From: a virus
Reading direction: 5' to 3' (one strand)
DNA length: 34,032 bases
IMG/VR virus record: IMGVR_UViG_3300025030_000302
Location: 1-34,032 of that record
Within the stretch, counting starts at the first letter, position 1, and every line of letters starts with the position of its first letter. Positions 1 to 6,864 of the stretch are shown here, one piece after another. Position numbers and translations under genes: made by a program. The notes beneath the pieces are model-generated. The model was given only the letters and a program-made list of their open reading frames with translations, was not told the origin of the DNA and ran no database searches.

Positions 1-208
1 GCAGCTTATAGGGGGGCTTATGACTCCAGATATTTATAGAATGGGCAAAGCATGAGACTTTTGTGATACTTTTGCCGGATTTTATTGAGTTTGCGGGGAG
101 TGGTGAAGGAGAAACCTGCTGGATTTCAAATAATAGAATGTTTTCTTAATGGCATGCCACACTGTGGCTTTATTTGCAGATGAACATAGAAAGATTTGTT
201 TGCGTGTT
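1..208. other. Left flank with no gene recognised
   Basis: No coding region is supported here. The stretch is AT-rich compared with the rest of the window. It holds two direct copies of ACTTTTG at 57-63 and 68-74 (11-bp period) and a short perfect inverted repeat, GCCACA-C-TGTGGC, at 156-168 followed on the + strand by a T-rich stretch. The position, downstream of the leftward accessory genes of a Mu-like phage, is where the phage left end and transposase-binding sites would be expected. I could not identify a phage-host boundary from one window. Confidence 0.4.
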
Positions 209-766
209 TTATGCGGCAGAATGCTTTTTGATTGATCCCGGGAAGACGTCATAGAAGTTTGCGAATGCCGATTTCCAGAAAGGAATTTTGAAGAGCTCTT
301 CTTTGCCGTATCCCATCGCCTTGACCAGCTCGTTGTGACAGAGCAGGTCGAGGACTCTCAGTGCAGGTGGTTCTTCTGCTTCTATACTCAAGCGATCAGC
401 TTCGACCAGGGCGAGCATGGCCGGAGTAAGCTCGGGATCGATGAGCCTTTTTTCGAGAGCAATGAATTGCCTGGCGAGATCGTGGTGAAGGCGGGCATTG
501 TTCTTTGTGCCGAAGACCAGGTTGACGGCGGAGGCAATGGCCGTGGCGGCGGCAAAGTAGATCGGCGCATTCGATGTGGAAAGGGTCGAGACTACTGTAA
601 TGATTGTTCCCGATCCGCTCAATAATGCGAACGTATCAGACAGCTTAGAAAATCGGTCAAAGAATTGTCTACGTCGGTTGTGGTACCTTACTGACCGGCG
701 GACATCGAAAAGCAGGCCGTGAACTTTACTTTCGTCTACAAAGTCATTTTTTACCATCTGATCCAC
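209..766 (-). CDS. SLATT-like two-helix membrane protein
   Basis: This 185-residue protein starts with GTG at 766; an ATG three codons later (757) is an alternative. The N-terminal part is basic (around RRSVRYHNRRRQFF, residues 23-36). Two hydrophobic segments follow at about residues 45-62 and 68-86, then a conserved-looking HHDLARQF stretch and a helical acidic C-terminal half. This layout resembles the SLATT family (SMODS/SLOG-associating 2TM effectors), proposed membrane-disrupting effectors in antiphage or self-killing systems. No nucleotide cyclase, SLOG or reverse transcriptase gene is next to it. The assignment rests on pattern recall only. The start overlaps the preceding small gene by 23 bases, which implies coupled translation. 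Its place between the repressor and the phage left end is a usual site for accessory lysogeny genes, so a superinfection-exclusion or defence role is plausible but inferred. Confidence 0.6.
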   Translation of the reverse strand: MDQMVKNDFVDESKVHGLLFDVRRSVRYHNRRRQFFDRFSKLSDTFALLSGSGTIITVVSTLSTSNAPIYFAAATAIASAVNLVFGTKNNARLHHDLARQFIALEKRLIDPELTPAMLALVEADRLSIEAEEPPALRVLDLLCHNELVKAMGYGKEELFKIPFWKSAFANFYDVFPGSIKKHSAA

Positions 767-911
767 TTTTTGGAGGTGGCCGCCTGGGTGGCGGTGCCGT
801 GTTGGAGATGGAGGTTGACTTGCCGCTGTCTCTATTGAAGTCCTTCCTGGTAGACCCCTGATCTTTCCCTCCAGACTTGCCGCTTTTGTTACTATTGTCG
901 TTTTTGCTCAT
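744..911 (-). CDS. Small disordered protein upstream of the SLATT-like gene
   Basis: This is a 55-residue open frame starting ATG at 911. It is almost entirely Ser, Lys, Gly, Asn and Pro, with a Pro-Arg-Pro-rich C-terminus (APPPRRPPPKSG), and has no hydrophobic segment. It is predicted to be disordered and basic. Its end overlaps the start of the membrane-protein gene, so the two probably form a translationally coupled leftward operon. No strong Shine-Dalgarno sequence is visible. No family is recognised. It could be a partner, chaperone or inhibitor of the membrane protein, or a chance frame; the overlap and the lack of another gene in this gap favour a real gene. Confidence 0.45.
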   Translation of the reverse strand: MSKNDNSNKSGKSGGKDQGSTRKDFNRDSGKSTSISNTAPPPRRPPPKSGSDGKK

Positions 912-950
912 TTGTCACCACTGAAATATTTCAATAGGTTTGGTTCTGCC

Positions 951-964
951 GTGTCGCGTGACAC
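951..964. repeat. Short inverted repeat GTGTC-N4-GACAC
   Basis: A 5-bp perfect inverted repeat with a 4-base centre lies in the gap between the leftward repressor gene and the small leftward gene. There is no T-run after it on either strand, so it is not a convincing terminator. It resembles the TGTCAC-N4-GTGACA repeat at 1611-1626 in general form. It may be an operator for the accessory operon or chance. Confidence 0.25.
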
Positions 965-1008
965 AAAGTAGTAGGGTTTTTCTTGTGATATATTATGGAT
1001 TTGTCAGA

Positions 1009-1404
1009 TTACCCTGCCGCGGAATTTTGATCTGAATCACCTGGCTGATTTTTTTTTCGCCATTCGTTGAACTGGGGAATCTTCTGTAATAATTCCGTTT
1101 CGAACCAGGCTCGAAAGCTTGGATATTCTGACGTCATATCTCGCAGCCAGAGCTTTATATCCCTGATCAGCGGATCTTCGAGCTGGTTGATCGACCCGCC
1201 GTTCGGCTTCTTGTCCCCTTTTCCGAGTAAAAGCCAGTTGGCGTCCACGTTGTACTCTTTACAAAGAGCAGCAAGGAAGTCAGCGTTCGGGGGATTAACA
1301 CCAGACTCGTAGCGTCTGATTGTATCTCTGGTAACGCCAAAGCGAGCCTCCCATTGAACCTGGGTTTCTTTACCCCTTAGTTCTCTTATCCTCTCCCCGA
1401 TCAT
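1009..1404 (-). CDS. XRE-family phage repressor (C-type)
   Basis: This 131-residue protein has an N-terminal Cro/CI-type helix-turn-helix (residues about 1-62: MIGERIRELRG, then a recognition region around RFGVTRDTIRRYESG and the typical NVDANWLLLG end). The C-terminal part is a short helical region rich in Trp, Glu and Lys with no LexA/CI peptidase signature, so RecA-triggered self-cleavage is unlikely from sequence. It is leftward and faces the early operon, as the c repressor does in Mu-like phages. The divergent intergenic region carries several copies of one operator motif. It is the most likely target of the antirepressor encoded at 11832-12419, though this is inferred. No good Shine-Dalgarno sequence precedes the ATG. 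Confidence 0.85.
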   Translation of the reverse strand: MIGERIRELRGKETQVQWEARFGVTRDTIRRYESGVNPPNADFLAALCKEYNVDANWLLLGKGDKKPNGGSINQLEDPLIRDIKLWLRDMTSEYPSFRAWFETELLQKIPQFNEWRKKNQPGDSDQNSAAG

Positions 1405-1424
1405 ATCGAAAACACCGATTTTTC

Positions 1425-1589
1425 ACGCACAGCTTTAATTATCCAAAGCTGTGCGTAAAGCTGTGCGCATGCAATTATGACAAGGCCTTTCGTATGTGTA
1501 AGCAATATCGAAGTTTTTGGCATGCGCCTTAATAATTAAGCAAAATTGAAAGCTGTGCGTGATTTTTCAAGTTGACAGTGCGTGAAAAA
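1425..1589. promoter_or_regulatory. Repeated operator array of the immunity region
   Basis: The 12-base motif AAAGCTGTGCGT occurs at 1445-1456 and 1549-1560 (+), in reverse complement at 1425-1436, and with one change at 1457-1468. A degenerate copy (CAGTGCGTGAAAAAT) lies at 1576-1590 inside the spacer of the early promoter. Copies at 1445 and 1457 are in direct tandem with a 12-bp period. An extended form, with GA and A/T-rich bases after the motif, is shared by the copies at 1425 and 1549. They sit between the divergent repressor gene and early operon, so they are best read as binding sites of the repressor. Confidence 0.75.
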
Positions 1590-1601
1590 TAATGCTAATG
1601 T
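1572..1601 (+). promoter_or_regulatory. Early promoter driving the rightward operon
   Basis: A perfect -35 box TTGACA (1572-1577) is followed after 18 bases by TAATGT (1596-1601), preceded by an extended -10 TG at 1593-1594. The spacer contains a degenerate operator copy and a full operator lies directly upstream (1549-1560), so repressor bound there would block RNA polymerase. Start of transcription would be near 1608, giving a leader of about 100 bases before the first gene. Confidence 0.75.
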
Positions 1602-1610
1602 CTTCCTATC

Positions 1611-1626
1611 TGTCACAAGTGTGACA
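1611..1626. promoter_or_regulatory. Perfect inverted repeat TGTCAC-N4-GTGACA in the early leader
   Basis: Two perfect 6-bp arms flank AAGT just downstream of the early promoter's -10 box. The symmetry and position suggest a second regulator's binding site, for example a Ner/Cro-like early protein or a host factor, rather than a terminator, since no T-run follows. Confidence 0.45.
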
Positions 1627-1710
1627 CCGCCGATACGGGCAATCTACCACATCGGTCAGACGGTTATCAATGTATGAGTTTTTATTTAATCCAGACAGTG
1701 AGGTGGGGAG

Positions 1711-2055
1711 ATGGCGGACAGTGAAAATTTCTTGCTGACAGCAGATGAAAAGGAACTTGTCGACGATGTTCTTGCCGCCGCAGGGCAGCATGCACGCGCA
1801 GACTTATCCACCGAAGCCACCGACGAAGTCACCCTTCGGAAAATGCTCGTAGGGCTTCATGAAGTTCAGATCGCAAAGTGTTTATCCGCGATATCAGAAC
1901 AGACTCGGTCTTTGGGTGAGCTGCTAGACCTTCCAGCGACCGAAGAGAATCTTCGATCGTTTGTACGACTCTTTCGGGCAAGGCAGATGGAATATCAGTT
2001 TCTCGGGATAGAACTGACGGAAGAACCGATAGCTGCAGAAGAATTTTTGAAGTGA
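1711..2055 (+). CDS. First early-operon protein, unknown function
   Basis: This 114-residue acidic protein starts with ATG after a good Shine-Dalgarno sequence (GAGGTGGGGAG). It is predicted mostly helical and has no recognised motif. It occupies the position of ner in Mu but does not show a Ner/Cro helix-turn-helix. The codon use is less GC-rich at third positions than in the late genes. Its last 227 bases are antisense to the end of the leftward ORF at 1829-2218; both frames have good ribosome-binding sites, so either both are real or one is chance. The early promoter upstream favours this strand. Confidence 0.65.
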   Translation: MADSENFLLTADEKELVDDVLAAAGQHARADLSTEATDEVTLRKMLVGLHEVQIAKCLSAISEQTRSLGELLDLPATEENLRSFVRLFRARQMEYQFLGIELTEEPIAAEEFLK

Positions 2056-2218
2056 CCGATTGCAGGTACTGAGCCCGGATAATACAGGCTCTTTCCTCCG
2101 GCTCAAGTTGTGGAGGAACGGCGACAAAGAAACAACATCTGTGGGTTCTACAGGGGTCAAAATTATTAAAAGGGCAACCCGACAGATGTTCCTCAACGAA
2201 GTTCTTAGAGACAGGCAT
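1829..2218 (-). CDS. Leftward Cys-rich ORF antisense to the first early gene
   Basis: This 129-residue frame starts at ATG 2218, preceded by a strong Shine-Dalgarno sequence (AAGGAGG, 9 bases from the start). The N-terminal half has a cysteine cluster around CPFNNFDPCRTHRCCFF with a further Cys near ACII. This resembles small phage or plasmid proteins with a CPF..F..C....C pattern, probably metal-binding. The C-terminal half is helical and runs antisense over the end of the rightward gene. It fills 2056-2309, where no convincing rightward gene exists. A leftward gene inside the early operon is unusual, so confidence is moderate. Confidence 0.45.
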   Translation of the reverse strand: MPVSKNFVEEHLSGCPFNNFDPCRTHRCCFFVAVPPQLEPEERACIIRAQYLQSVTSKILLQLSVLPSVLSRETDIPSALPERVVQTIEDSLRSLEGLAAHPKTESVLISRINTLRSELHEALRAFSEG

Positions 2219-2312
2219 TGGTCTTTTCCTCCTTGTGTGAAATTGACGGTTGGTTGGCACTTTCCTGAGAGAGTAGCACAAGGATGGAGTTTTTAAAAGG
2301 GTCTAGGAATTG

Positions 2313-2732
2313 ATGGTGAAGCAGCTCAACTTATTCAGTCAGCCGAGTCTCAATATCGGCAGGAAACTCAAGGAGCAGTTGGCTGCGTCCGCGAGGGCCA
2401 GCCGGTTCTCCCGTGAGGAGCTGCTTGACCGGATGAACGATCTGGCGAGCCGTTACGGCGTCCGCCTGGTGAAGGGCAACGGTGCCGGCCTGACCATGGC
2501 CACTCTTGAGAAATGGCTCAACCCGGAAGCAATGGAGCATGTGCCGGGCATTAACGCCCTGATAATCTTCTGCGCGGCGCTCGAAGATCTCTCCCCGATG
2601 CGGGAGGTACTCGCGCCCCTGGGCGGAATGCTCATCGATGAGGAAGAGGTCAAGCTGCTGCTGTGGGCCAAAGAGTATCGCCGGGCCAAGGATGCTCGCG
2701 ACAAGATGCGCAAGCTGGAGATGGAGTTATGA
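2313..2732 (+). CDS. Early Mu-like phage DNA-binding-type protein
   Basis: This 139-residue protein starts at ATG 2313 after AGGA; a TTG one codon upstream is also possible. It begins KQLNLFSQPSLN and has a helical region SREELLDRMNDLASRYGV followed by LTMATLEKWLNPE, matching a family found just upstream of transposase genes in Mu-like prophages. The middle looks like a divergent helix-turn-helix. It overlaps the next gene by 4 bases. Likely role: early regulator or accessory DNA-binding factor for transposition; the exact function is unknown. Confidence 0.65.
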   Translation: MVKQLNLFSQPSLNIGRKLKEQLAASARASRFSREELLDRMNDLASRYGVRLVKGNGAGLTMATLEKWLNPEAMEHVPGINALIIFCAALEDLSPMREVLAPLGGMLIDEEEVKLLLWAKEYRRAKDARDKMRKLEMEL

Positions 2733-2968
2733 CCGATCAGGTTAAAAGCGCGAAAGAGATCAGAATCCAGACCAGGGTCTGGATGCTGGAAAAAGGTATC
2801 CGCAGTGTGGATATCCAGAACGCGCTGCACATGAAGAATCACAACCTGGTCTCCGACACTCTGGCCGGGAGGCGAAATAATAGACGGGTGCTGCGGTATC
2901 TGCTCGAACAGGGATGCCCGGTTGAATATTTGGATCTGCCTAAAACTATGAAAGGGAACAAGAAATGA
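2729..2968 (+). CDS. Small helix-turn-helix protein of the early operon
   Basis: This 79-residue protein begins at an ATG overlapping the previous stop (ATGA). Residues about 9-50 form a divergent HTH: VWMLEKGIRSVDIQNAL followed by VSDTLAGRRNNRRVLRYL. The segment TLAGRRNNRRVL is typical of a small family in deltaproteobacterial Mu-like phages related to Cro/XRE folds. It could take the place of Ner, repressing early transcription after induction. It overlaps the following gene by 4 bases. Longer upstream in-frame extension is rejected because it would run over the previous gene without a start signal. Confidence 0.7.
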   Translation: MTDQVKSAKEIRIQTRVWMLEKGIRSVDIQNALHMKNHNLVSDTLAGRRNNRRVLRYLLEQGCPVEYLDLPKTMKGNKK

Positions 2969-3864
2969 AAACAATCAAACTCGAAGTGATAGAGAAGCCG
3001 TTGTCAGCCAGAGAGGCGATGATGCTGGCGGAGTACGAGCACACTATAGTTAAAGATTTCGCCGCGTTCTATCGTGTCGGCCAGGCGTTAGCCGAAATCA
3101 ACAGGCTCCGTCTTTATCGCACCGAAGAAGGCCGGACTTTCGAGCAGTACTGCAAAGAGCTCTGGGATATGTCGAAGAGCAAGGCTTATCAATTGATCGA
3201 CGCATCAGGGGTATACGGTCAGCTACAAATGCAGTGCAGTGATATTTCGTCCACAAATTGTGGAGATTTTCAGGATGCCGAACAGGAAAGGAAATTGCCT
3301 CTTAATGAGGCTCAGGTTCGACCGCTGACAAAGTTTAAAGGCCATCCCGAGAAGATAGCAGAGATGTGGAAAGAGGCGACAAGAACGGCACCGGGTAATA
3401 AGGTAACAGCCAGTCATGTCAGTAAGATAGTAAAAAGCTACCTCGGCGAGAGCATTAAGAAAACCATTCATAAAGCACGGCAGAAAATCAGCCAATCATC
3501 CAGCAAAGAATTCTCCGCAGCATTCAATGCCTTCGCCGATCAGATCGATCAGGCACGCCAGGACAACTACAAAAATACCTCCAGAAGTGAAATCATTAAA
3601 GCCCTCGACCAACTCCGCGCCGAACTAGCCGAAGACGGCGACACCATCGAAGATCAGGTCCTGCGTGGCGGCGGCGATGACTGGAATAAGCTGTCAGCTG
3701 CCGGATTTTCCCTCTTCCGCAAGGATCGCGCCAGCATGACCATCAAGCAGCGCAGTAACGATACCGGCGGTTGGACTAAGTTTAGCGGCCCATTCGAGAC
3801 GCTGAAAGAGATGGAAGACGAATTTAGGACACTCCTCCAAAACGACACTCATCTGCGGGGATGA
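2965..3864 (+). CDS. ParB/KorB-like helical DNA-binding protein
   Basis: This 299-residue protein starts at an ATGA overlap. The N-terminal half (about residues 15-90) reads AEYEHTIVKDFAAFYRVGQAL...FEQYCKELWDMSKSKAYQLIDA, a helical module common in phage and plasmid regulators where SKSKAYQLIDA is the recognition helix. Residues about 110-160 (LNEAQVRPLTKF, then VTASHVSKIV) look like the ParB/Spo0J-type HTH linker. The C-terminal 70 residues form a separate compact domain. Its position directly before the transposase suggests a role in early gene control or transposition-complex assembly, but this is inference. Confidence 0.6.
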   Translation: MKTIKLEVIEKPLSAREAMMLAEYEHTIVKDFAAFYRVGQALAEINRLRLYRTEEGRTFEQYCKELWDMSKSKAYQLIDASGVYGQLQMQCSDISSTNCGDFQDAEQERKLPLNEAQVRPLTKFKGHPEKIAEMWKEATRTAPGNKVTASHVSKIVKSYLGESIKKTIHKARQKISQSSSKEFSAAFNAFADQIDQARQDNYKNTSRSEIIKALDQLRAELAEDGDTIEDQVLRGGGDDWNKLSAAGFSLFRKDRASMTIKQRSNDTGGWTKFSGPFETLKEMEDEFRTLLQNDTHLRG

Positions 3865-3870
3865 TCGGTA

Positions 3871-6108
3871 ATGAACGCGGCCTATTCAGCGAATGATCTC
3901 GCAGCAATGCAGTTGCCTGTTCTCCCGGGAACAGCCAACGGGATCACCCGAAAGGCTGACCGGGAAGGCTGGCCGTACTATTGGCAGAACGATCGCGGCG
4001 GATCCCGCAAAATGTACCGCGCCTACATGCTGCCGGACGATATCCGCGAGGCTATCCTTGCCCGCGAAGAGATCAACGCCCTGGTGCCGGTGAGCAGCTC
4101 CGGCAACCTCCCCGCCACCATATCCTCCACCGGCAACAGCATCGTCTGCGCCGGCCAGGAGTGCCGCGCCAATCTCAAAGCATCGCTGGTCAAGCTGTAC
4201 CTGCAGGCGCTGGCAGCAGCCGGATGGGGCCACAAAGTTCAGGCCCGCGATAACTTCATGGCCGGTTACAACAGCGGCGCGGCCTACCCGGAGCTGTACA
4301 AATCGCTTGGCGAGCTGAGCTGGAAAACCATCGAAAGCTGGAAAAACAAGCTAAAAAAAAGCTGTGGCAACAGCCTGCAGCTCGCCGATCGGCGCGGCAA
4401 AAAGAAAGGCGAGCGCAGCATTACGCCCCTGCAGGCCCAGATCATCCTGGCCTTTGTCCGTCAGCCTAAAGGAAAGAGCCTGCCGAAGTCCGAGATTATT
4501 CGTTTTTCCCGCGAGATCATGCGCAGCAAAGGGATAGATAACCTCTCCGACGCCACCTGCAGGCGCTTCCTCGATGACTGGATTTCGGTCAACTACGATG
4601 AATGGATCTGGTGGCGCGAAGGCGACAAGGGCTTGAACGACAAGGTCATGTTCTGGACCGAGCGCGATTACGACATGATCAACGTCGGCGACATCCTGGT
4701 GGCGGACGGCCATGTCCTCAACTTCCTCATTCTCAACCCCTGGACCGGCAAGCCGCAGCGGATGATGCTGGTGCTGTTTTTCGACATGAAGAGTTCCATG
4801 CCGTGCGGCTGGGAGATCATGCCGACCGAGAATACCGCCTCCATCTCCTCGGCCCTGCGCCGGTCGATCATCCGCCTGGGCATGGTGCCGAAGATCGTCT
4901 ATCTGGACAACGGCCGCGCGTTCAAAGGCCAGTATTTCACCGGTACAGACTTCGAGCAGACCGAGCTGCCAGGGCTATACGAACGTATAGGGATCAAGCT
5001 CATCGTCGCCAAGCCGTATCACGGCCAATCAAAAACCATCGAGAGATTCTTCAAGACCTTTGGCGAGCTGGAGCGGATGTCTCCTTCTTTTATCGGCCAG
5101 TCCATCGACACCAAACCAGCCCATCTCAACCGCGGCGAGAAGCTGCACCGGCGCATCAACGACAAGATCATCCAGGGCTTCGTGCCGACCATGATCGACA
5201 GCCACCGCGCCATAGCGGCCTGGTTCGACCATTACGCCGCCCGCGAGCAGGGACCAAACAGCCATCTGGCCGGGCAGCGGCCGCAGGAATTGTTCGATGC
5301 CGGGCGCGGTCCGGGAGTGGATCCGGTCGCCCTGCGCATCCTGATGATGAAGAAAGAAGAGCGCAAGATCTATGGCCGTGGCGTCAAGGTTTTCGACAAG
5401 GGCGAATGGTATTACAACCCGGCGCTGTACGGCCGTAATCACAAGGTTTATGTGCGCTACGACCTGCAGGAACGGGACTCCGTCCTCATCTACGACCAGC
5501 GCACCGACGAGTTTATCTGCGAGGCATCACGGGTCGATAAGGTGCATCCTGCCGCCCGGATCCTCGGCAGCGAGGCGGATGTGTCACGGCTTGAGAATCA
5601 GCTGGAGATGATCGGCAGCCTGAAGAAACAGACGGTATCTCACGCCATCGCCATGGCTGAAGCGGTTGTCATCCCCGAGGCGCAGCGCCTGATCGCCGAA
5701 TCCGGCTTTTGTTCCGGCGCGCCTGCAGGCCAGCAGCAACTCGACGGCCGCGGAGGCAAAAGAAACAACATCAAGCTGCTGCCGGATCGTCCGGCAAAAC
5801 TGAGCAGCGTCGAGCTGCAAGCGGCCATCAACGACGCCGACGAAGCCCAGCGCTATCAACGGCAGCAGGAAGAGGCGCAGCTCGCAGCCGACCTGGAAGA
5901 TATGAAAGAGTCGGACCGATACGGCCGCCTGCTTGAAATGGAGATGTGCGGCGAAAAACTTACCGGAGAGTGGCGCCGGTTCATGCGGGTCTATGAGCAG
6001 ATGCCGGAATTCGACCGGGACCGCGATTACTGGGAGAGTCAACGAGCGGCGCTGGCCATCCTTCACAGACAAAAAAATCCGGCTGCAGGTGAAGCTGCAG
6101 CCGGATAA
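3871..6108 (+). CDS. MuA-type DDE transposase
   Basis: This 745-residue protein carries out strand transfer for integration and replicative transposition. The N-terminus (about residues 5-65) is the Mu-type winged-helix end/enhancer-binding domain (LPGTANGITRKADREGWPYYW is typical). A second DNA-binding region spans about 100-240. The integrase-like core has the acidic triad D279 (VADGH), D346 (YLDNGR) and E391 (KTIERFF), spaced 67 and 45 residues. A Mu C-terminal beta-barrel region follows (about 490-560), then a helical tail that should contact MuB. MuA of phage Mu is 663 residues with D269, D336 and E392. The start is the ATG 6 bases after the previous stop. A perfect hairpin lies over its last codons. 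Confidence 0.95.
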   Translation: MNAAYSANDLAAMQLPVLPGTANGITRKADREGWPYYWQNDRGGSRKMYRAYMLPDDIREAILAREEINALVPVSSSGNLPATISSTGNSIVCAGQECRANLKASLVKLYLQALAAAGWGHKVQARDNFMAGYNSGAAYPELYKSLGELSWKTIESWKNKLKKSCGNSLQLADRRGKKKGERSITPLQAQIILAFVRQPKGKSLPKSEIIRFSREIMRSKGIDNLSDATCRRFLDDWISVNYDEWIWWREGDKGLNDKVMFWTERDYDMINVGDILVADGHVLNFLILNPWTGKPQRMMLVLFFDMKSSMPCGWEIMPTENTASISSALRRSIIRLGMVPKIVYLDNGRAFKGQYFTGTDFEQTELPGLYERIGIKLIVAKPYHGQSKTIERFFKTFGELERMSPSFIGQSIDTKPAHLNRGEKLHRRINDKIIQGFVPTMIDSHRAIAAWFDHYAAREQGPNSHLAGQRPQELFDAGRGPGVDPVALRILMMKKEERKIYGRGVKVFDKGEWYYNPALYGRNHKVYVRYDLQERDSVLIYDQRTDEFICEASRVDKVHPAARILGSEADVSRLENQLEMIGSLKKQTVSHAIAMAEAVVIPEAQRLIAESGFCSGAPAGQQQLDGRGGKRNNIKLLPDRPAKLSSVELQAAINDADEAQRYQRQQEEAQLAADLEDMKESDRYGRLLEMEMCGEKLTGEWRRFMRVYEQMPEFDRDRDYWESQRAALAILHRQKNPAAGEAAAG
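6077..6106 (-). terminator. Hairpin over the end of gene A, intrinsic terminator on the minus strand
   Basis: ATCCGGCTGCAG (6077-6088) and CTGCAGCCGGAT (6095-6106) form a perfect 12-bp stem with a 6-base loop. Seven A residues directly precede it on the + strand, so on the - strand the stem is followed by seven U: a textbook intrinsic terminator for leftward transcription. There is no U-tract in the rightward direction. The stem includes the last sense codons of the transposase. In the rightward mRNA it may affect stability or B translation. Confidence 0.7.
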
Positions 6109-6143
6109 CCAACCCCAAAAGAGAGTTTTACCCAGGAGGTGTA

Positions 6144-6863
6144 ATGAAAGAAATACGGTTTTTCCCCAAGTTTGTCAACGTCCGAAACGTCCGGAACTTT
6201 CAGGCCATGATCGATGCCCTGATGATGTCCGCCGGCGAAGGGCGCCTTGCCGCGGTGATCGGCCCTGCCGGTCGCGGCAAGACACGGACGGCCCAGTGGT
6301 ACGCGGCAAACAACCGCTGTGCCTTTGTCCGCTGCCTGTCGATCTGGCGGCATACCGAGCTGGGCTTCCTGCAGGCGCTCTGCCGTGAGCTCGGCATCAA
6401 GAAAATTCCCCATCGCAAGGACACGGCCTTTCTGGCGGCGCTCGATGCGCTGAACACCCAGGGCGGCCGGCCGGTATTTATCGAGGAGATCGAGAAGCTG
6501 CCGCGCCTGCATCTGGAGCTGGTCCGCGATCTCTCCGATCTGTCGGCGGCGCCGTTTGTGCTGATCGGCGAGGATGAGCTGCAGAGCCATATGCAGCAGG
6601 TGACCAGGATCTGGAACAGGACCTTTCAGCTCCTGGAGTTCGAGACCCTGGGCCTCGGCGATGTGGTGATGTTTGCCCGCGAGTCTGCCGGAGTCGACCT
6701 GCCGGCCGATGTGGCGGAAGCCCTGCATCGCGAGGCTAAAGGCTGTTTCAGGGTGATCAAGCGCGATCTGATCTCCCTGGTAAATATCATGAACGCCAAG
6801 GGCAAGCCGGATCCGGACATGGAGATGGCCAAGGTGGCTATCAAACAGAGCTTGAGAGGATAG
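6144..6863 (+). CDS. MuB-type AAA+ ATPase (transposition target selection)
   Basis: This 239-residue protein follows a very strong Shine-Dalgarno sequence (AGGAGGTG). The Walker A motif GPAGRGKT is at residues 40-47 and the Walker B-like VFIEEIEKL at 111-119. It matches the AAA+ domain of MuB/IstB-like proteins without the long N-terminal HTH of Mu MuB (312 residues), so it is short and may depend on other small HTH proteins in the operon. MuB forms ATP-dependent filaments on target DNA, delivers it to the transposase and gives target immunity. The gene lies directly after A, as in Mu. Confidence 0.9.
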   Translation: MKEIRFFPKFVNVRNVRNFQAMIDALMMSAGEGRLAAVIGPAGRGKTRTAQWYAANNRCAFVRCLSIWRHTELGFLQALCRELGIKKIPHRKDTAFLAALDALNTQGGRPVFIEEIEKLPRLHLELVRDLSDLSAAPFVLIGEDELQSHMQQVTRIWNRTFQLLEFETLGLGDVVMFARESAGVDLPADVAEALHREAKGCFRVIKRDLISLVNIMNAKGKPDPDMEMAKVAIKQSLRG

Positions 6864-6864
6864 C

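Noticed and set aside
2060-2296. 78-residue rightward ORF with TTG start
   Set aside because: No Shine-Dalgarno sequence, unnatural composition; the leftward Cys-rich frame fits this stretch better.
4602-5438. 278-residue rightward ORF inside the transposase gene in another frame
   Set aside because: Arg/Pro-rich shadow translation of a GC-rich gene; overlaps the catalytic core of the transposase.
6077-6106. Hairpin as a rightward terminator between A and B
   Set aside because: No U-tract on the rightward transcript, and B must be co-expressed with A.
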